Shown in pieces: positions 44,347-53,015 of a stretch of 63,908 nucleotides of DNA (the first letter of the stretch is position 1; each line of letters opens with the position of its first letter). The notes under the pieces were generated by a model. It was not told the DNA's origin, did no database searches, and worked only from the letters and a program-made list of their open reading frames with translations. The stretch is taken from positions 1-63,908 of the forward strand of contig JAIKYA010000055.1 in assembly GCA_024683645.1 (NCBI GenBank). Reading direction: 5' to 3'. The DNA is from Lachnospiraceae bacterium (GTDB lineage Bacteria > Bacillota > Clostridia > Lachnospirales > Lachnospiraceae). The translations under genes were made by a program, and so were the position numbers.

Positions 44347-45858
44347 TCAGTGAAACGAGATGACCTTGTCGTAGTCGTAGCCTCTGTCGGGTGTAAATTT
44401 CCTTTCGGTAAGCGTAAAGTATACAACTCCGTTATTTCTAACAGGTACAGCTACTGCTGCCTTATCGCCGGCCTTCACAATGCGGCTCTCAACGAGCGGC
44501 TGTGATGAGCTCTTTATCAGCCCGGTCTCTTCCGGGGTCGGATAAGCCGGTTCTCCAAGATCATGCCATACTTTAAGCGGATTGCAGCAGGTCTCATCCA
44601 CAGTCCGGGTTATCAGAGTATACTCATTTTCCCGATTCTTATCAGCGCCCAAGTCAAAGGATATCTCTTTTATCAGGTCGCCTTCATCTATGTTCCAGAG
44701 GATTCCGGCATAACCCCTCTCCCCCTTGACCACTGCAGCGTTATCGTCTCTGTAAACACATTTACTGCCAAATAGCTTAAGCTTCTTGAAAAAGTAAAAG
44801 GTCCAGAAGGTCGGCTTGGGAATACAGCCGGAAGCCACCATTCCAAAACCGCCGTGGAACAGCGAATTCTGTACCCCCTGTTCCTCGAATACATCGCCGA
44901 AGGTCCAGTATGAATAGGCCTCGTTCACATCCCCTAGACCGGCAAGCTGCCTTGCAAGATAGGCCGCGTTGAGGTTTGTATCATGGATCACGCCTCTCGG
45001 GGTATAAGAGGTGCTGAACTCCGTAAGGTGAATGGGCAGACCCTTAAACTCCTCGAAGGAATCAACTATGTCCCTTGTGGACTGTAGATTTTCGAAGCGC
45101 ATCTTTGAGTCCTCAAGCCTGGAATAGTCGTAATGGCCTATTCTCTCGGGAAATTCCACGGTATAATGGTGCCTAGTGATCCTGTCGGGGCGGATCCCCT
45201 CTTTTTTGCAGAAGTCGAGGAAGCTCCTGATCCACTCCGCGTCTCTGACGCCGCAGATAGCGGGGCCTCCGACCTTGAAGCGGCTGTCATAGGCCTTAAT
45301 TGCGCAAAAGGTCTCTTTAAACAGCCTGAAATACTCCTCCATATCTGCATTGTACCAGAACCCCGGAAGGTTCGGCTCGTTCCACACTTCGATCGGCCAG
45401 TCCGCAGTTTCCTCGCCGTAGCGGGCTTTCAAGTGATCAAGCAGCGCAATGACCATGTCGGTCCACTTCTTGTAATCCCCGGGTGGAGTGGTGTTTCCTT
45501 TCCAGTAGAAGATGGTCTGGGTGCCGCTCGCAAGCTGCTGCGGCATAAATCCAAGCTCAAGGTACGGACGTATCCCAAGCTCAAGGAAGCTGTCGATGAT
45601 CCTGTCTATGTAGGTGTAATTATACTCTGCCTTAGTCTCGCCGTTTTCCTCGTACTCATGGTATATTGCCACATCATCGGAAAAAAGCCCGTGACCTCTG
45701 ATATATGAGAAGCCGATCATGTCCTGCACATATTTCAGCTCTTTCAGGTATTCATCCGTCAGTGCAAGACCAAGGCGCCCCGTGCCTACGCAATAGTCGA
45801 CATTATTGTTAAAAGGTACCTCTGCTGCCGCATTAACCGCTATCTTTTCTGTTTTCAT
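44347..45858 (-). CDS. Glycoside hydrolase family 39, probable beta-xylosidase
   Basis: The 503-residue protein has no signal peptide, so it is cytosolic. It has the GH39 TIM-barrel text IGFSYIRGHGLFSDD, the acid/base Glu161 in WNEPN, the nucleophile candidate Glu280 in LTEFS, and a C-terminal beta domain. Family members are beta-xylosidases or alpha-iduronidases; a bacterial gene of this length is most probably a xylosidase. It is 18 bases downstream of a GNAT gene. Confidence 0.9.
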   Translation of the reverse strand: MKTEKIAVNAAAEVPFNNNVDYCVGTGRLGLALTDEYLKELKYVQDMIGFSYIRGHGLFSDDVAIYHEYEENGETKAEYNYTYIDRIIDSFLELGIRPYLELGFMPQQLASGTQTIFYWKGNTTPPGDYKKWTDMVIALLDHLKARYGEETADWPIEVWNEPNLPGFWYNADMEEYFRLFKETFCAIKAYDSRFKVGGPAICGVRDAEWIRSFLDFCKKEGIRPDRITRHHYTVEFPERIGHYDYSRLEDSKMRFENLQSTRDIVDSFEEFKGLPIHLTEFSTSYTPRGVIHDTNLNAAYLARQLAGLGDVNEAYSYWTFGDVFEEQGVQNSLFHGGFGMVASGCIPKPTFWTFYFFKKLKLFGSKCVYRDDNAAVVKGERGYAGILWNIDEGDLIKEISFDLGADKNRENEYTLITRTVDETCCNPLKVWHDLGEPAYPTPEETGLIKSSSQPLVESRIVKAGDKAAVAVPVRNNGVVYFTLTERKFTPDRGYDYDKVISFH

Positions 45859-45876
45859 GCTTTCCGCTCCCTTTTT

Positions 45877-46425
45877 TCAGCCCTCAACCGATATCCAGAA
45901 CCTCTTCATCTTTTCGCCGTCAACATCAATGGTTTTCTCATAGACTCCGCCATTTGCAAGAATGGTTTTCTCGCTTGCGATATTGCTCTCATCGCAGGTC
46001 ACAAGCATTTTCTCTATCCCCATCTCCCCGGCCTTCAGCTTGTCCAGACGCAGCATCTCCTTCGCATAGCCGTGCCCGCGCTCGGACGGACGCACCGAAT
46101 ACCCGCAGTGTCCGCCCCATGTGCCCAGAATCGGATGGTCAATGTGATGGCGAAGGTCTATCACGCCGATGATCCTGTTATCTCTTTTTCTGATAGCCAG
46201 AAAGGTATGTGAAGGGACCTTCGTCCCCACCTCTTCGCAGGTCTTTTCATCTTTCCTAAGAGTACATATCCGGATCCATTCGTCGGCGGAATTGCAGGAA
46301 TTCAGTGACATGCAGCCGGCAAACTGATTCTCATCATCGGCATCCTTATCAATTATCTCCTGCCTGAATGCCCATAGATCATCGGCATATTCATGAGCAG
46401 GCTCAACAAGTACGATATCATCCAT
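45877..46425 (-). CDS. GNAT acetyltransferase
   Basis: The gene encodes 182 residues from ATG 46425, chosen because AGGGGAGG precedes it; an earlier frame opens at 46497. The acetyl-CoA loop is in YSVRPSERGHGYAKEMLRL, with VTCDESNIASEKTILANGG as strand and helix five. The substrate is unknown. It is followed by the GH39 gene. Confidence 0.88.
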   Translation of the reverse strand: MDDIVLVEPAHEYADDLWAFRQEIIDKDADDENQFAGCMSLNSCNSADEWIRICTLRKDEKTCEEVGTKVPSHTFLAIRKRDNRIIGVIDLRHHIDHPILGTWGGHCGYSVRPSERGHGYAKEMLRLDKLKAGEMGIEKMLVTCDESNIASEKTILANGGVYEKTIDVDGEKMKRFWISVEG

Positions 46426-46554
46426 AAACAATTCCTCCCCTGTTTTTTCCATGTAAACAGCATATACAAAAAAGCCGCGGAAGGGAATACCTTCCATAAT
46501 TAAAACAGAAATTTTACCCCCGAAAAAATCAATAAAATATATATCGATATACTA

Positions 46555-46583
46555 TTGACTTATTAAATCCGATGTGCTATTTT
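46555..46583 (+). promoter_or_regulatory. Promoter of the iron alcohol dehydrogenase
   Basis: TTGACT (46555-46560), a 17-nt spacer and TATTTT (46578-46583) lie about 40 nt before the start at 46627, in an AT-rich stretch. Confidence 0.7.
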
Positions 46584-46626
46584 GAATCCGACAAGGGAAG
46601 ATAATCCCACAAAGGAGGAAAGTATT

Positions 46627-47850
46627 ATGGCACGTTTTACATTACCCCGTGATGTTTATCACGGCAAGGGTTCACTTGAAGCACTTAAGACTTTTAAGGG
46701 CAAGAAGGCAATGATCTGCGTAGGCGGCGGATCGATGAAGAAGTTCGGTTTCCTTGACAGAGCGGAACAGTATCTGAAGGAAGCCGGCATGGAGGTTAAG
46801 ATCTTTGACGGCATTGAGCCCGACCCTTCGGTTGATACCGTTATGCGCGGAGCCGATGCGATGCTTGATTTCGGTCCCGACTGGATCGTAGCCATCGGCG
46901 GCGGATCACCCATCGATGCGGCCAAGGCTATGTGGATCAAGTATGAGTATCCCGAGTCGACCTTCGAGGATATGTGCAAGGTATTCGGTATCCCCGAGCT
47001 TCGTAAGAAGGCTCATTTCTGCGCTGTATCGTCAACATCCGGAACAGCTACCGAGGTTACCGCATTCTCGATCATTACCGACTACAACAAGGGTATCAAG
47101 TATCCCATCGCTGATTTCGAGATCACTCCCGATGTTGCCATCGTTGATCCCGAGCTGGCCGAGACAATGCCCAAGAAGCTCGTTGCCCACACCGGTATGG
47201 ACGCTATGACTCACGCTGTTGAGGCTTATGTTTCCACCGCAAACTGCGAATACACCGATCCTCTCGCAATCCACGCGATCGAAATGATCATGAAGGATCT
47301 GGTTCCTTCCTACAACGGCGATATGGCTGCGCGTGACCGCATGCATGATGCTCAGTGCCTCGCAGGTATGGCATTCTCCAACGCTCTGCTCGGTATCGTT
47401 CATTCAATGGCTCATAAGACCGGTGCTGCATTCGCGGATCTCGGCGCGCACATCATCCACGGTGCCGCAAACGCAATGTACCTTCCCAAGGTTATTGCCT
47501 TCAATGCAAAGGATGCCGCTGCAAAGAAGCGTTACGGTGTTATCGTTGATTACATGGGAATTGCCGATAAGAACGCATCGGATGATGAGAAGGTTAAGGC
47601 ACTCATCGCTTATCTGCGCAAGATGAATGACGATCTGAACATCCCTCACGGCATCGGAACCTACGGTGCAGACAGCTATCCCGCAGAGAAGGGCTTCGTT
47701 CCCGAGAACATCTTCCTTGAGAGACTTCATGATATCGCGGTCAATGCCATCGGTGATGCATGTACCGGTTCGAATCCCCGTCAGCCCTCTGTTGAGGAGA
47801 TGGAAAAGCTGCTTAAGTGCTGCTACTATGACACAGAAGTTGACTTCTGA
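46627..47850 (+). CDS. Iron-containing alcohol dehydrogenase
   Basis: The gene encodes 407 residues from ATG 46627 (AAAGGAGGAAAG upstream). It has the group III dehydrogenase pattern: GGGSPIDAAKAMW nucleotide loop, SSTSGTATEVTAFSI, and metal ligands in GMDAMTHAVEAYVS, GIVHSMAHKTGAAF and HGAANA. It resembles butanol or 1,3-propanediol type dehydrogenases that reoxidise NAD(P)H in fermentation. The use of favoured codons suggests high expression. It is a single gene with its own promoter and terminator. Confidence 0.95.
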   Translation: MARFTLPRDVYHGKGSLEALKTFKGKKAMICVGGGSMKKFGFLDRAEQYLKEAGMEVKIFDGIEPDPSVDTVMRGADAMLDFGPDWIVAIGGGSPIDAAKAMWIKYEYPESTFEDMCKVFGIPELRKKAHFCAVSSTSGTATEVTAFSIITDYNKGIKYPIADFEITPDVAIVDPELAETMPKKLVAHTGMDAMTHAVEAYVSTANCEYTDPLAIHAIEMIMKDLVPSYNGDMAARDRMHDAQCLAGMAFSNALLGIVHSMAHKTGAAFADLGAHIIHGAANAMYLPKVIAFNAKDAAAKKRYGVIVDYMGIADKNASDDEKVKALIAYLRKMNDDLNIPHGIGTYGADSYPAEKGFVPENIFLERLHDIAVNAIGDACTGSNPRQPSVEEMEKLLKCCYYDTEVDF

Positions 47851-47869
47851 TTTTGGAGATTTATAGATG

Positions 47870-47930
47870 AGAATCCCGTCGCGGATCGGCTTTTTGCGCA
47901 GCCGGTCTGCGGCGGGATTCTTCTTTGCTG
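47870..47930 (+). terminator. Terminator after the alcohol dehydrogenase
   Basis: An outer 13-nt stem with one mismatch (47870-47882 with 47909-47921) encloses a second GGC/GCC stem and is followed by TCTTTGC. It lies 20 bases after the stop. Confidence 0.7.
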
Positions 47931-47963
47931 CCTTCAGCAGCTATATTGATGCATTCCTGATAT

Positions 47964-48878
47964 TTACAGGTTTTTCTTCAGAATTATCTTATCCTCTGTT
48001 CTGTATTCCTCATAAAAACCCTGCTTCAGGAAAAGCCCTGCTGCCGTGTTATCGATGGCGATATCATCATAAAGTACGTCAACCCCGTTTTCCTTAGCCG
48101 CCGCGCAGAGCAGTTCCAGCCCCCGTGCTCCGTATCCTCTCCCCCGGTACTTTGAATGGATTATGACATCGGCAACGCAGCCTTCATATTCGGGATCGTA
48201 ATGATATGCTATCTCGCCCACAAATCCGTTCTCATCCTTCAGATATTGGTAGTACCGCCGGTTCTCATGATCAACGACCCAGCAGTCATACCAGTCCTGC
48301 CATTTTTCTTTCGGAAAAGCTATCGTTCCTCCCCATGCATGATTATAAGACATGGTCTCTTCATCAGCCAGAAGGCTCTCTCTGAACCACATATCTTCCA
48401 ATGCGGGCACTACTGCTTCAAGCTTCCGACCGCCTCTTACCTTCCTTCGGAACAGCTGGTCCACCGTACCGTATACAGTCGTCATATTACCGATCTTTTC
48501 AAAACCGTATTTCTCATAAAGACCGATCTCACCGCTCATGATATAAATACTTTCAAATCCGGCGGATCCGGCATATTCCGTGGCTGCGTCGATCATCTTT
48601 TCGGAGATTCTTTTTCCCCTGTATTTCTCATCAACAAATACAAAGCCGATAAACGGAGAGTATGTTGAGCTCTCAGGCAATTCATCCTTAAGGGAAAAAG
48701 TGCAGAAGCCTGCAGGTTCGTTATCCTCAGCCGCCACTATTACCCGTTCTATCTCTTCGAACTCGTTGTTTCTCATTCTTTTAGCCAGATTGGGACCTGC
48801 TTTCCACGAGCAGTTTTCAGCTAATTCAATTGTTTTATCCCATAAGGGGTGACCTTTGGTCATTACGGATATTTCCAT
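47964..48878 (-). CDS. GNAT protein with two acetyltransferase domains
   Basis: The gene encodes 304 residues from ATG 48878, which lies just after the stop of the upstream methyltransferase. The N-terminal GNAT domain (about 1-145) has FVFVDEKYRGKRISEKMIDAA, and the C-terminal one (about 165-304) has DVIIHSKYRGRGYGARGLELL. The second CoA loop is complete. Substrates are unknown. It ends facing the alcohol dehydrogenase gene. Confidence 0.86.
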   Translation of the reverse strand: MEISVMTKGHPLWDKTIELAENCSWKAGPNLAKRMRNNEFEEIERVIVAAEDNEPAGFCTFSLKDELPESSTYSPFIGFVFVDEKYRGKRISEKMIDAATEYAGSAGFESIYIMSGEIGLYEKYGFEKIGNMTTVYGTVDQLFRRKVRGGRKLEAVVPALEDMWFRESLLADEETMSYNHAWGGTIAFPKEKWQDWYDCWVVDHENRRYYQYLKDENGFVGEIAYHYDPEYEGCVADVIIHSKYRGRGYGARGLELLCAAAKENGVDVLYDDIAIDNTAAGLFLKQGFYEEYRTEDKIILKKNL

Positions 48879-48912
48879 TTTTTTCAAATCGTTATCTCGC
48901 TTTCGGGTTGTT

Positions 48913-49698
48913 TTAAGCGCAAATGAACATGCCGTATTCCTTAGGCAGATCGATCGCTCCGTCCGCCGCATGCTCTTTCAGGATATCTCTTATCTTCTGA
49001 ACAGGAAGATCGATAACTGCCTTGAACGAAGCCAGGCTTCGCAGATACTCCACAAGATCTTCCGTTTCGGTGATGTGAAGGGAATCCTCATAGAAAAGAG
49101 GTGCTATCTTCTCAAAGGATCTGCCGAGTATTTCTTTTCCGTTCTGCATGGTGAAGTTGTGATTCGGCTTGAAGTCCTCTCCGCTGAGTCTGAACCATTC
49201 CGCAAGCGTATCGGTAAAGTTGTGCTCCCCAAAGGTAGAGCAGTAGAATGATCCGCCTTTTTTCAGTACTCTCCGCACTTCCTTAAGGCCCGTTCCGATA
49301 TCCGGCACATGATAGAGCATGGCATTGGCGATAACCACATCAAAGCTTTCATCCGCGAACGGAAGGCTCTGGATATCCGCTTTCCGATACTCGATATTAT
49401 CGAGTCTTCCGAGATTCTTCTCCGCAGTTTCCAGCATACCCTCCGATAGATCCGCAAGAATAAGCTTTCCGCAGCCCGATATGATATTCTCATGTCCCTT
49501 CCAGATGCTCCCGGTACCGCATCCGACCTCCAATACCGTCATTCCCCCGCGTATATCATAGTGGGAAACAAGCCATTCACCGTAGCCCTGTCTGTTCACA
49601 GAGTATTTTTCGTGAAACGTCATCCGTATATCCAGCCCCTTCGGCACAGCGTACTGTGCTTTTACCGCGGCGGAATCGTATGAACTTCCGATCTGCAT
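48913..49698 (-). CDS. Class I SAM-dependent methyltransferase
   Basis: The 261-residue protein has motif I VLEVGCGTGSIW (about 56-67), the acidic end of strand two in LILADLSEGML, and the motif IV VVIANAMLYHVPD, as in UbiE/Methyltransf_11 enzymes. The target is unknown. It forms a short operon with the two-domain GNAT. Confidence 0.9.
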   Translation of the reverse strand: MQIGSSYDSAAVKAQYAVPKGLDIRMTFHEKYSVNRQGYGEWLVSHYDIRGGMTVLEVGCGTGSIWKGHENIISGCGKLILADLSEGMLETAEKNLGRLDNIEYRKADIQSLPFADESFDVVIANAMLYHVPDIGTGLKEVRRVLKKGGSFYCSTFGEHNFTDTLAEWFRLSGEDFKPNHNFTMQNGKEILGRSFEKIAPLFYEDSLHITETEDLVEYLRSLASFKAVIDLPVQKIRDILKEHAADGAIDLPKEYGMFICA

Positions 49699-49781
49699 CC
49701 GTTATTCCTCCTGCTGTTGCGGCATCTTCGATGTCACCATTTATATGATCTTATTTTTTCTTAACATAGACAAGCACAAAG

Positions 49782-51692
49782 TTATTTTTTCCAATCATCC
49801 TCCTTGTACTCGATCACTTCGGTCGTGTACTTCCGCTCCATATCATGGCGCTTCTTCCGGTTTTCCACACTGTCAAAGACGATAGACATATCATAATCCT
49901 CGGGATACAGTTCCTCTGCCTTGACATGCAGCCTGACCCGTTTCTGATTGATCCATATTTTCCGCTTTGCAATCTGGACCCGAAGAATCCCCTTGTCGTT
50001 TACTTCTTCGCATACGATACCGATCTTGTTATCCGGAAGTACCATAACACTGTCCCCGATCCTGAACCTGCGGGACACAATATTTGTCTTGTGATCAGCA
50101 TTAATTCTGCTGATTCTTTTCCCGGAGCGGGTTTTCTCAAGTTCCCCGGTCTGAAATTCATAGGAGGCTGCCGCAGCTTCTCCGTAAGCAGCCGCAACCG
50201 CTGTGTTTAACATATCCTTAGGCATACCTAGTCGGTCAGCGATATAAAACGCACAGCTCTCCCCGGCTTCGCCCACGATCATCCGGTATGTGGGCTTTAG
50301 AGTCTGCCGGTCGAATACCATTCGCGCGTTAATAACGCCCTCACTTCTTTCGGCGTATTCCTTCACCTCGGGATAATGTGTCGTCACAAGGAAGTTAGCC
50401 CCGGTTTCACGAAGCTTTTCCAGTATGGCGATTGCAATCCCCATACCCTCCTGCGGATCTGTTCCCGATCCAAGCTCATCCATAATAACAAAGCCGTCCT
50501 TCTCGATCTTCCCGAGTATGCTGAGGACATTCTTTATGTGCGACGAGAATGTTGAAAGGTTGTCATTAATGTTCTGGCCGTCTCCGATATCGGAAAAGTA
50601 TCCGGAATTCATGCAGAGATCTGCGCTTTTACAGCATACGTGCAGGCCGCACTGCGCCATGACCGCGTTAAGCATCACGGTTTTGATCGCTACGGTCTTT
50701 CCGCCTGTATTCGGACCGGTTATTACAACACCCCGATTATCTGTCCCCAGCTCAAAATTAAGCGGAACACTGATCTTAGGATCCATTAAGGGATGTCTTG
50801 CCTCTTCGAGAACGATCCTTCGGTCAAGATTGAGCTGAGGTTCGGCAGCACCCAGTTCGATACTGAGTTTTCCCTTCGAGAAGATGTAATCCAGCTTCTC
50901 TATAAGGCGCATGTTATCCGTAAGTGTATCCGCACAATCCGAAACCATCGCCGTCAGGGTGTACAGAATGCGGCAGACCTCATTTTCCTCATCTATGCGA
51001 AGACTCTGCAGCTCTTCTCCCAGCTTTACCACACTTTCAGGTTCAATGAACAAGGTGCTTCCGGTACCGGATTTATCGATCAGACTTCCCGGGATCTTAT
51101 ATCTGTATTCCTTCTTTACGGGTACACAGATCCTTCCGTTTCTGGTCGTATAAAAGCTGTCCGCCATGCAATCCCGATTGTTCCTGATAACCGTTTCAGC
51201 TTTTTTCTTCATTTCGTCTTCGAGCTGCTGAAGCTTCATTCTGATCTCAAAAAGCTGCTTCGAGGCGTGATCATCAACACTTTCGCCTCTTATCTGCGCT
51301 GCGATCTCATCCCTGAGTTCCGGTTGGGTGTTAAGGGATTCATCGTAATAACTCAGGGAATTCTGATACTGATGCCCTCTTTTCAGATAGCCGGACAGCC
51401 TTTCCAAAACGGTAAGTACGGTTTGCACCCGCTCCAGCTGATACGGTGTGAGGCAGTCTCCCCTCACTGCTATCGCAAGTATTTCCAGTATCTCCGAAAC
51501 ATCCTGCAACGGCGGATTTCCAAGCTTATCAATTAGTTCCCTGGCATCTGTGGTATCCCTGATCTCTTTTCTGAGTGTACCTTCATCCAGAATGATCCAT
51601 TTTTGTTCTATCTGTTCCTTTGCTTTACCGGTCATTGCAAGGCCGGACCATATTTCTTTTATTCTATCAAATTCGATTTGCTTTTCGATCAT
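49782..51692 (-). CDS. MutS2-like ATPase lacking the Smr nuclease domain
   Basis: The 636-residue protein has an N-terminal helical core (about 1-290), a MutS-type ATPase with Walker A GPNTGGKT (326-333) and Walker B GFVIMDELGSGTDP (about 400-413), and a C-terminal coil and KOW-like segment (about 515-570; RFRIGDSVMVLPDNKIG). Full MutS2 is about 780-790 residues with a C-terminal Smr nuclease domain; here the protein ends without it. There is no mismatch-recognition domain. It is probably a DNA structure or ribosome-associated factor, as for MutS2. The start has a weak ribosome-binding site and the upstream transcript at 51750-52047 may regulate it. Confidence 0.87.
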   Translation of the reverse strand: MIEKQIEFDRIKEIWSGLAMTGKAKEQIEQKWIILDEGTLRKEIRDTTDARELIDKLGNPPLQDVSEILEILAIAVRGDCLTPYQLERVQTVLTVLERLSGYLKRGHQYQNSLSYYDESLNTQPELRDEIAAQIRGESVDDHASKQLFEIRMKLQQLEDEMKKKAETVIRNNRDCMADSFYTTRNGRICVPVKKEYRYKIPGSLIDKSGTGSTLFIEPESVVKLGEELQSLRIDEENEVCRILYTLTAMVSDCADTLTDNMRLIEKLDYIFSKGKLSIELGAAEPQLNLDRRIVLEEARHPLMDPKISVPLNFELGTDNRGVVITGPNTGGKTVAIKTVMLNAVMAQCGLHVCCKSADLCMNSGYFSDIGDGQNINDNLSTFSSHIKNVLSILGKIEKDGFVIMDELGSGTDPQEGMGIAIAILEKLRETGANFLVTTHYPEVKEYAERSEGVINARMVFDRQTLKPTYRMIVGEAGESCAFYIADRLGMPKDMLNTAVAAAYGEAAAASYEFQTGELEKTRSGKRISRINADHKTNIVSRRFRIGDSVMVLPDNKIGIVCEEVNDKGILRVQIAKRKIWINQKRVRLHVKAEELYPEDYDMSIVFDSVENRKKRHDMERKYTTEVIEYKEDDWKK

Positions 51693-51749
51693 CTTTGTTA
51701 AGCGTTCCTTTCGATTTACGTTTATTGCTTCCGTTCATCAAAAGTGCAT

Positions 51750-51787
51750 AAAAAAAACCATGATACCCTGCGCTTAAGATATCATGG
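51750..51787 (-). terminator. Terminator of the 51.75-52.05 kb transcript
   Basis: An 8-bp perfect stem (51758-51765 with 51780-51787) is followed on the minus strand by eight T residues (51750-51757). The loop contains a second copy of the element CTTAAGCG. Confidence 0.88.
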
Positions 51788-52047
51788 TCATGTATACAAA
51801 GATATTGATGTAAAGCACGCGCCGCAATTCCGGGCTAAAGACCCGGAAGATCAGCGATGCTTCACCAAACCAAAATATTAAGCGTAGAGAAATAAAGCTA
51901 ACATAATCACCAGTGTTAACTAAATTCGTACCACTAAAGCCGCACTGCACATATCTGCAGCTTTACATATCATATTGTTCGGATAATGATATGGGTTATT
52001 CACCCACCACGCTTAACATAATTTTACCTCTGTGTTAATAACTTGTG
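51750..52047 (-). ncRNA. Structured noncoding transcript of about 300 nt, family not assigned
   Basis: A transcript beginning about seven bases after the -10 at 52054-52059 and ending at the terminator 51750-51787 would be about 298 nt and has no coding frame of note. Many helices can be drawn. The 5' element TTAAGCGT pairs with ACGCTTAA (51877-51885) over 8 bp and closes a multibranch. Within it are TGGGT/ACCCA, CATATCAT/ATGATATG and CTGCA/TGCAG hairpins. On the 3' side a 7-bp TTCCGGG/CCCGGAA hairpin lies inside a GTGAAGCA/TGCTTTAC stem. Size and context are compatible with a large Clostridial RNA such as the raiA motif, but I cannot confirm that. Confidence 0.75.
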
Positions 52048-52053
52048 CTTATG

Positions 52054-52082
52054 ATACTAGCATTTGGAACAGCCAAAGTCAA
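52054..52082 (-). promoter_or_regulatory. Promoter of the structured transcript
   Basis: The minus strand reads TTGACT (52077-52082), a 17-nt spacer and TAGTAT (52054-52059), between the TauE stop and the transcript. Confidence 0.85.
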
Positions 52083-52099
52083 GTATCCAGCCGTCTGCT

Positions 52100-52840
52100 T
52101 CAGCCGCAAATGCTGAATATCTGCACTGCATTCAGCATTATCAAAGCAACACCCGAAGCTATAAGCAATATGATTACAAGATGCTTTACAGTTTTCTCGT
52201 TTAAGACTTTGCTGCTCCATATACCCAGAAGGAGTCCGCCGATTACGACCGGCATCAGGAGCAGCGCTTGTTTTAGACCTTCCAAAGTAATGATTCCCAT
52301 CACACTGTAAAGAATCAGTCGAAAGGTATTCTCTGCTATAAACACGGCGCTTATGTTTGCCTTGAACTCATCGCCGGATTCTGTCACTCTTCCGACATAT
52401 GCCGCCAGAAGCGCTCCCACGCCAAAGAGTCCGCAGAGGATGCCCGATAAAATGCCTATGATTGCAAGAACCGGTTTAGATTCCTTGAATTTAAGCCTTC
52501 CCTGCTCTCTTAAGAACATTTCTGCTCCGATCAAGATTATCACCACGCCAAATACTACTTTAATAAATGCGGCATTCACGTTCTTTAAGAGCAGCGCTCC
52601 GGGAATGCAGCCTGCCAGCACAAGAACCGCGAGGGGAATGAAAACCTTCGGATCAAGTCTCTTTCTGTTTTTCCAGGTCAAAATGAAGTTCGCGGGATAT
52701 CCCAGCATCAGTTCAACCGGTGAAATCGCCACGTTATTCGCTCCAAATCCCATTATCGATGTAAATACAAGTGTGTTCGCAAACCCGCACAGCCCCTTGA
52801 CAAAGAAAGCCGAGAAGGTGGCAATTATCCATAATAACAT
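52100..52840 (-). CDS. TauE/SafE (TSUP) family permease
   Basis: The 246-residue membrane protein has about seven or eight helices and the two TSUP repeats, with VKGLCGFANTLVFTSIMG near the N-terminus and ILSGILCGLFGVGALLAAYVG in the second half. The family exports or imports sulfur-containing anions. The substrate is unknown. It ends just before the promoter of the structured transcript. Confidence 0.88.
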   Translation of the reverse strand: MLLWIIATFSAFFVKGLCGFANTLVFTSIMGFGANNVAISPVELMLGYPANFILTWKNRKRLDPKVFIPLAVLVLAGCIPGALLLKNVNAAFIKVVFGVVIILIGAEMFLREQGRLKFKESKPVLAIIGILSGILCGLFGVGALLAAYVGRVTESGDEFKANISAVFIAENTFRLILYSVMGIITLEGLKQALLLMPVVIGGLLLGIWSSKVLNEKTVKHLVIILLIASGVALIMLNAVQIFSICG

Positions 52841-52860
52841 TCTTTTACTAACAGTAATCC

Positions 52861-52983
52861 CTATAATTGTAAATCCATTTTCATCAAGCGTCTCACTAAC
52901 AGGCTTGCATGAGTTCTTTCGTCATCTATCCAATTCTTTATTATTTCAAAATCTCTTCCCGGATCATATTTTCTCAGTTCCAT
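52861..52983 (-). pseudogene. GNAT N-terminal remnant
   Basis: From ATG 52983 (AAGGAAGG upstream) the frame reads MELRKYDPGRDFEIIKNWI then DDERTHA, the start of a GNAT subfamily, but changes to unrelated sequence and stops at 52861 after about 40 codons. The following text in another frame (DENGFTIIGI) resembles a later strand of the same fold, so an internal deletion with frameshift is likely. Confidence 0.6.
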
Positions 52984-53015
52984 ATACATCCTTCCTTGGC
53001 GCTATATATTTGAAG

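Noticed and set aside
51750-52047. Structured RNA as T-box, tmRNA, RNase P or cobalamin-type riboswitch
   Set aside because: I do not see the T-box motif, the tmRNA acceptor and tag frame, the RNase P core or a known riboswitch core, and the terminator ends it before the next gene's start region.
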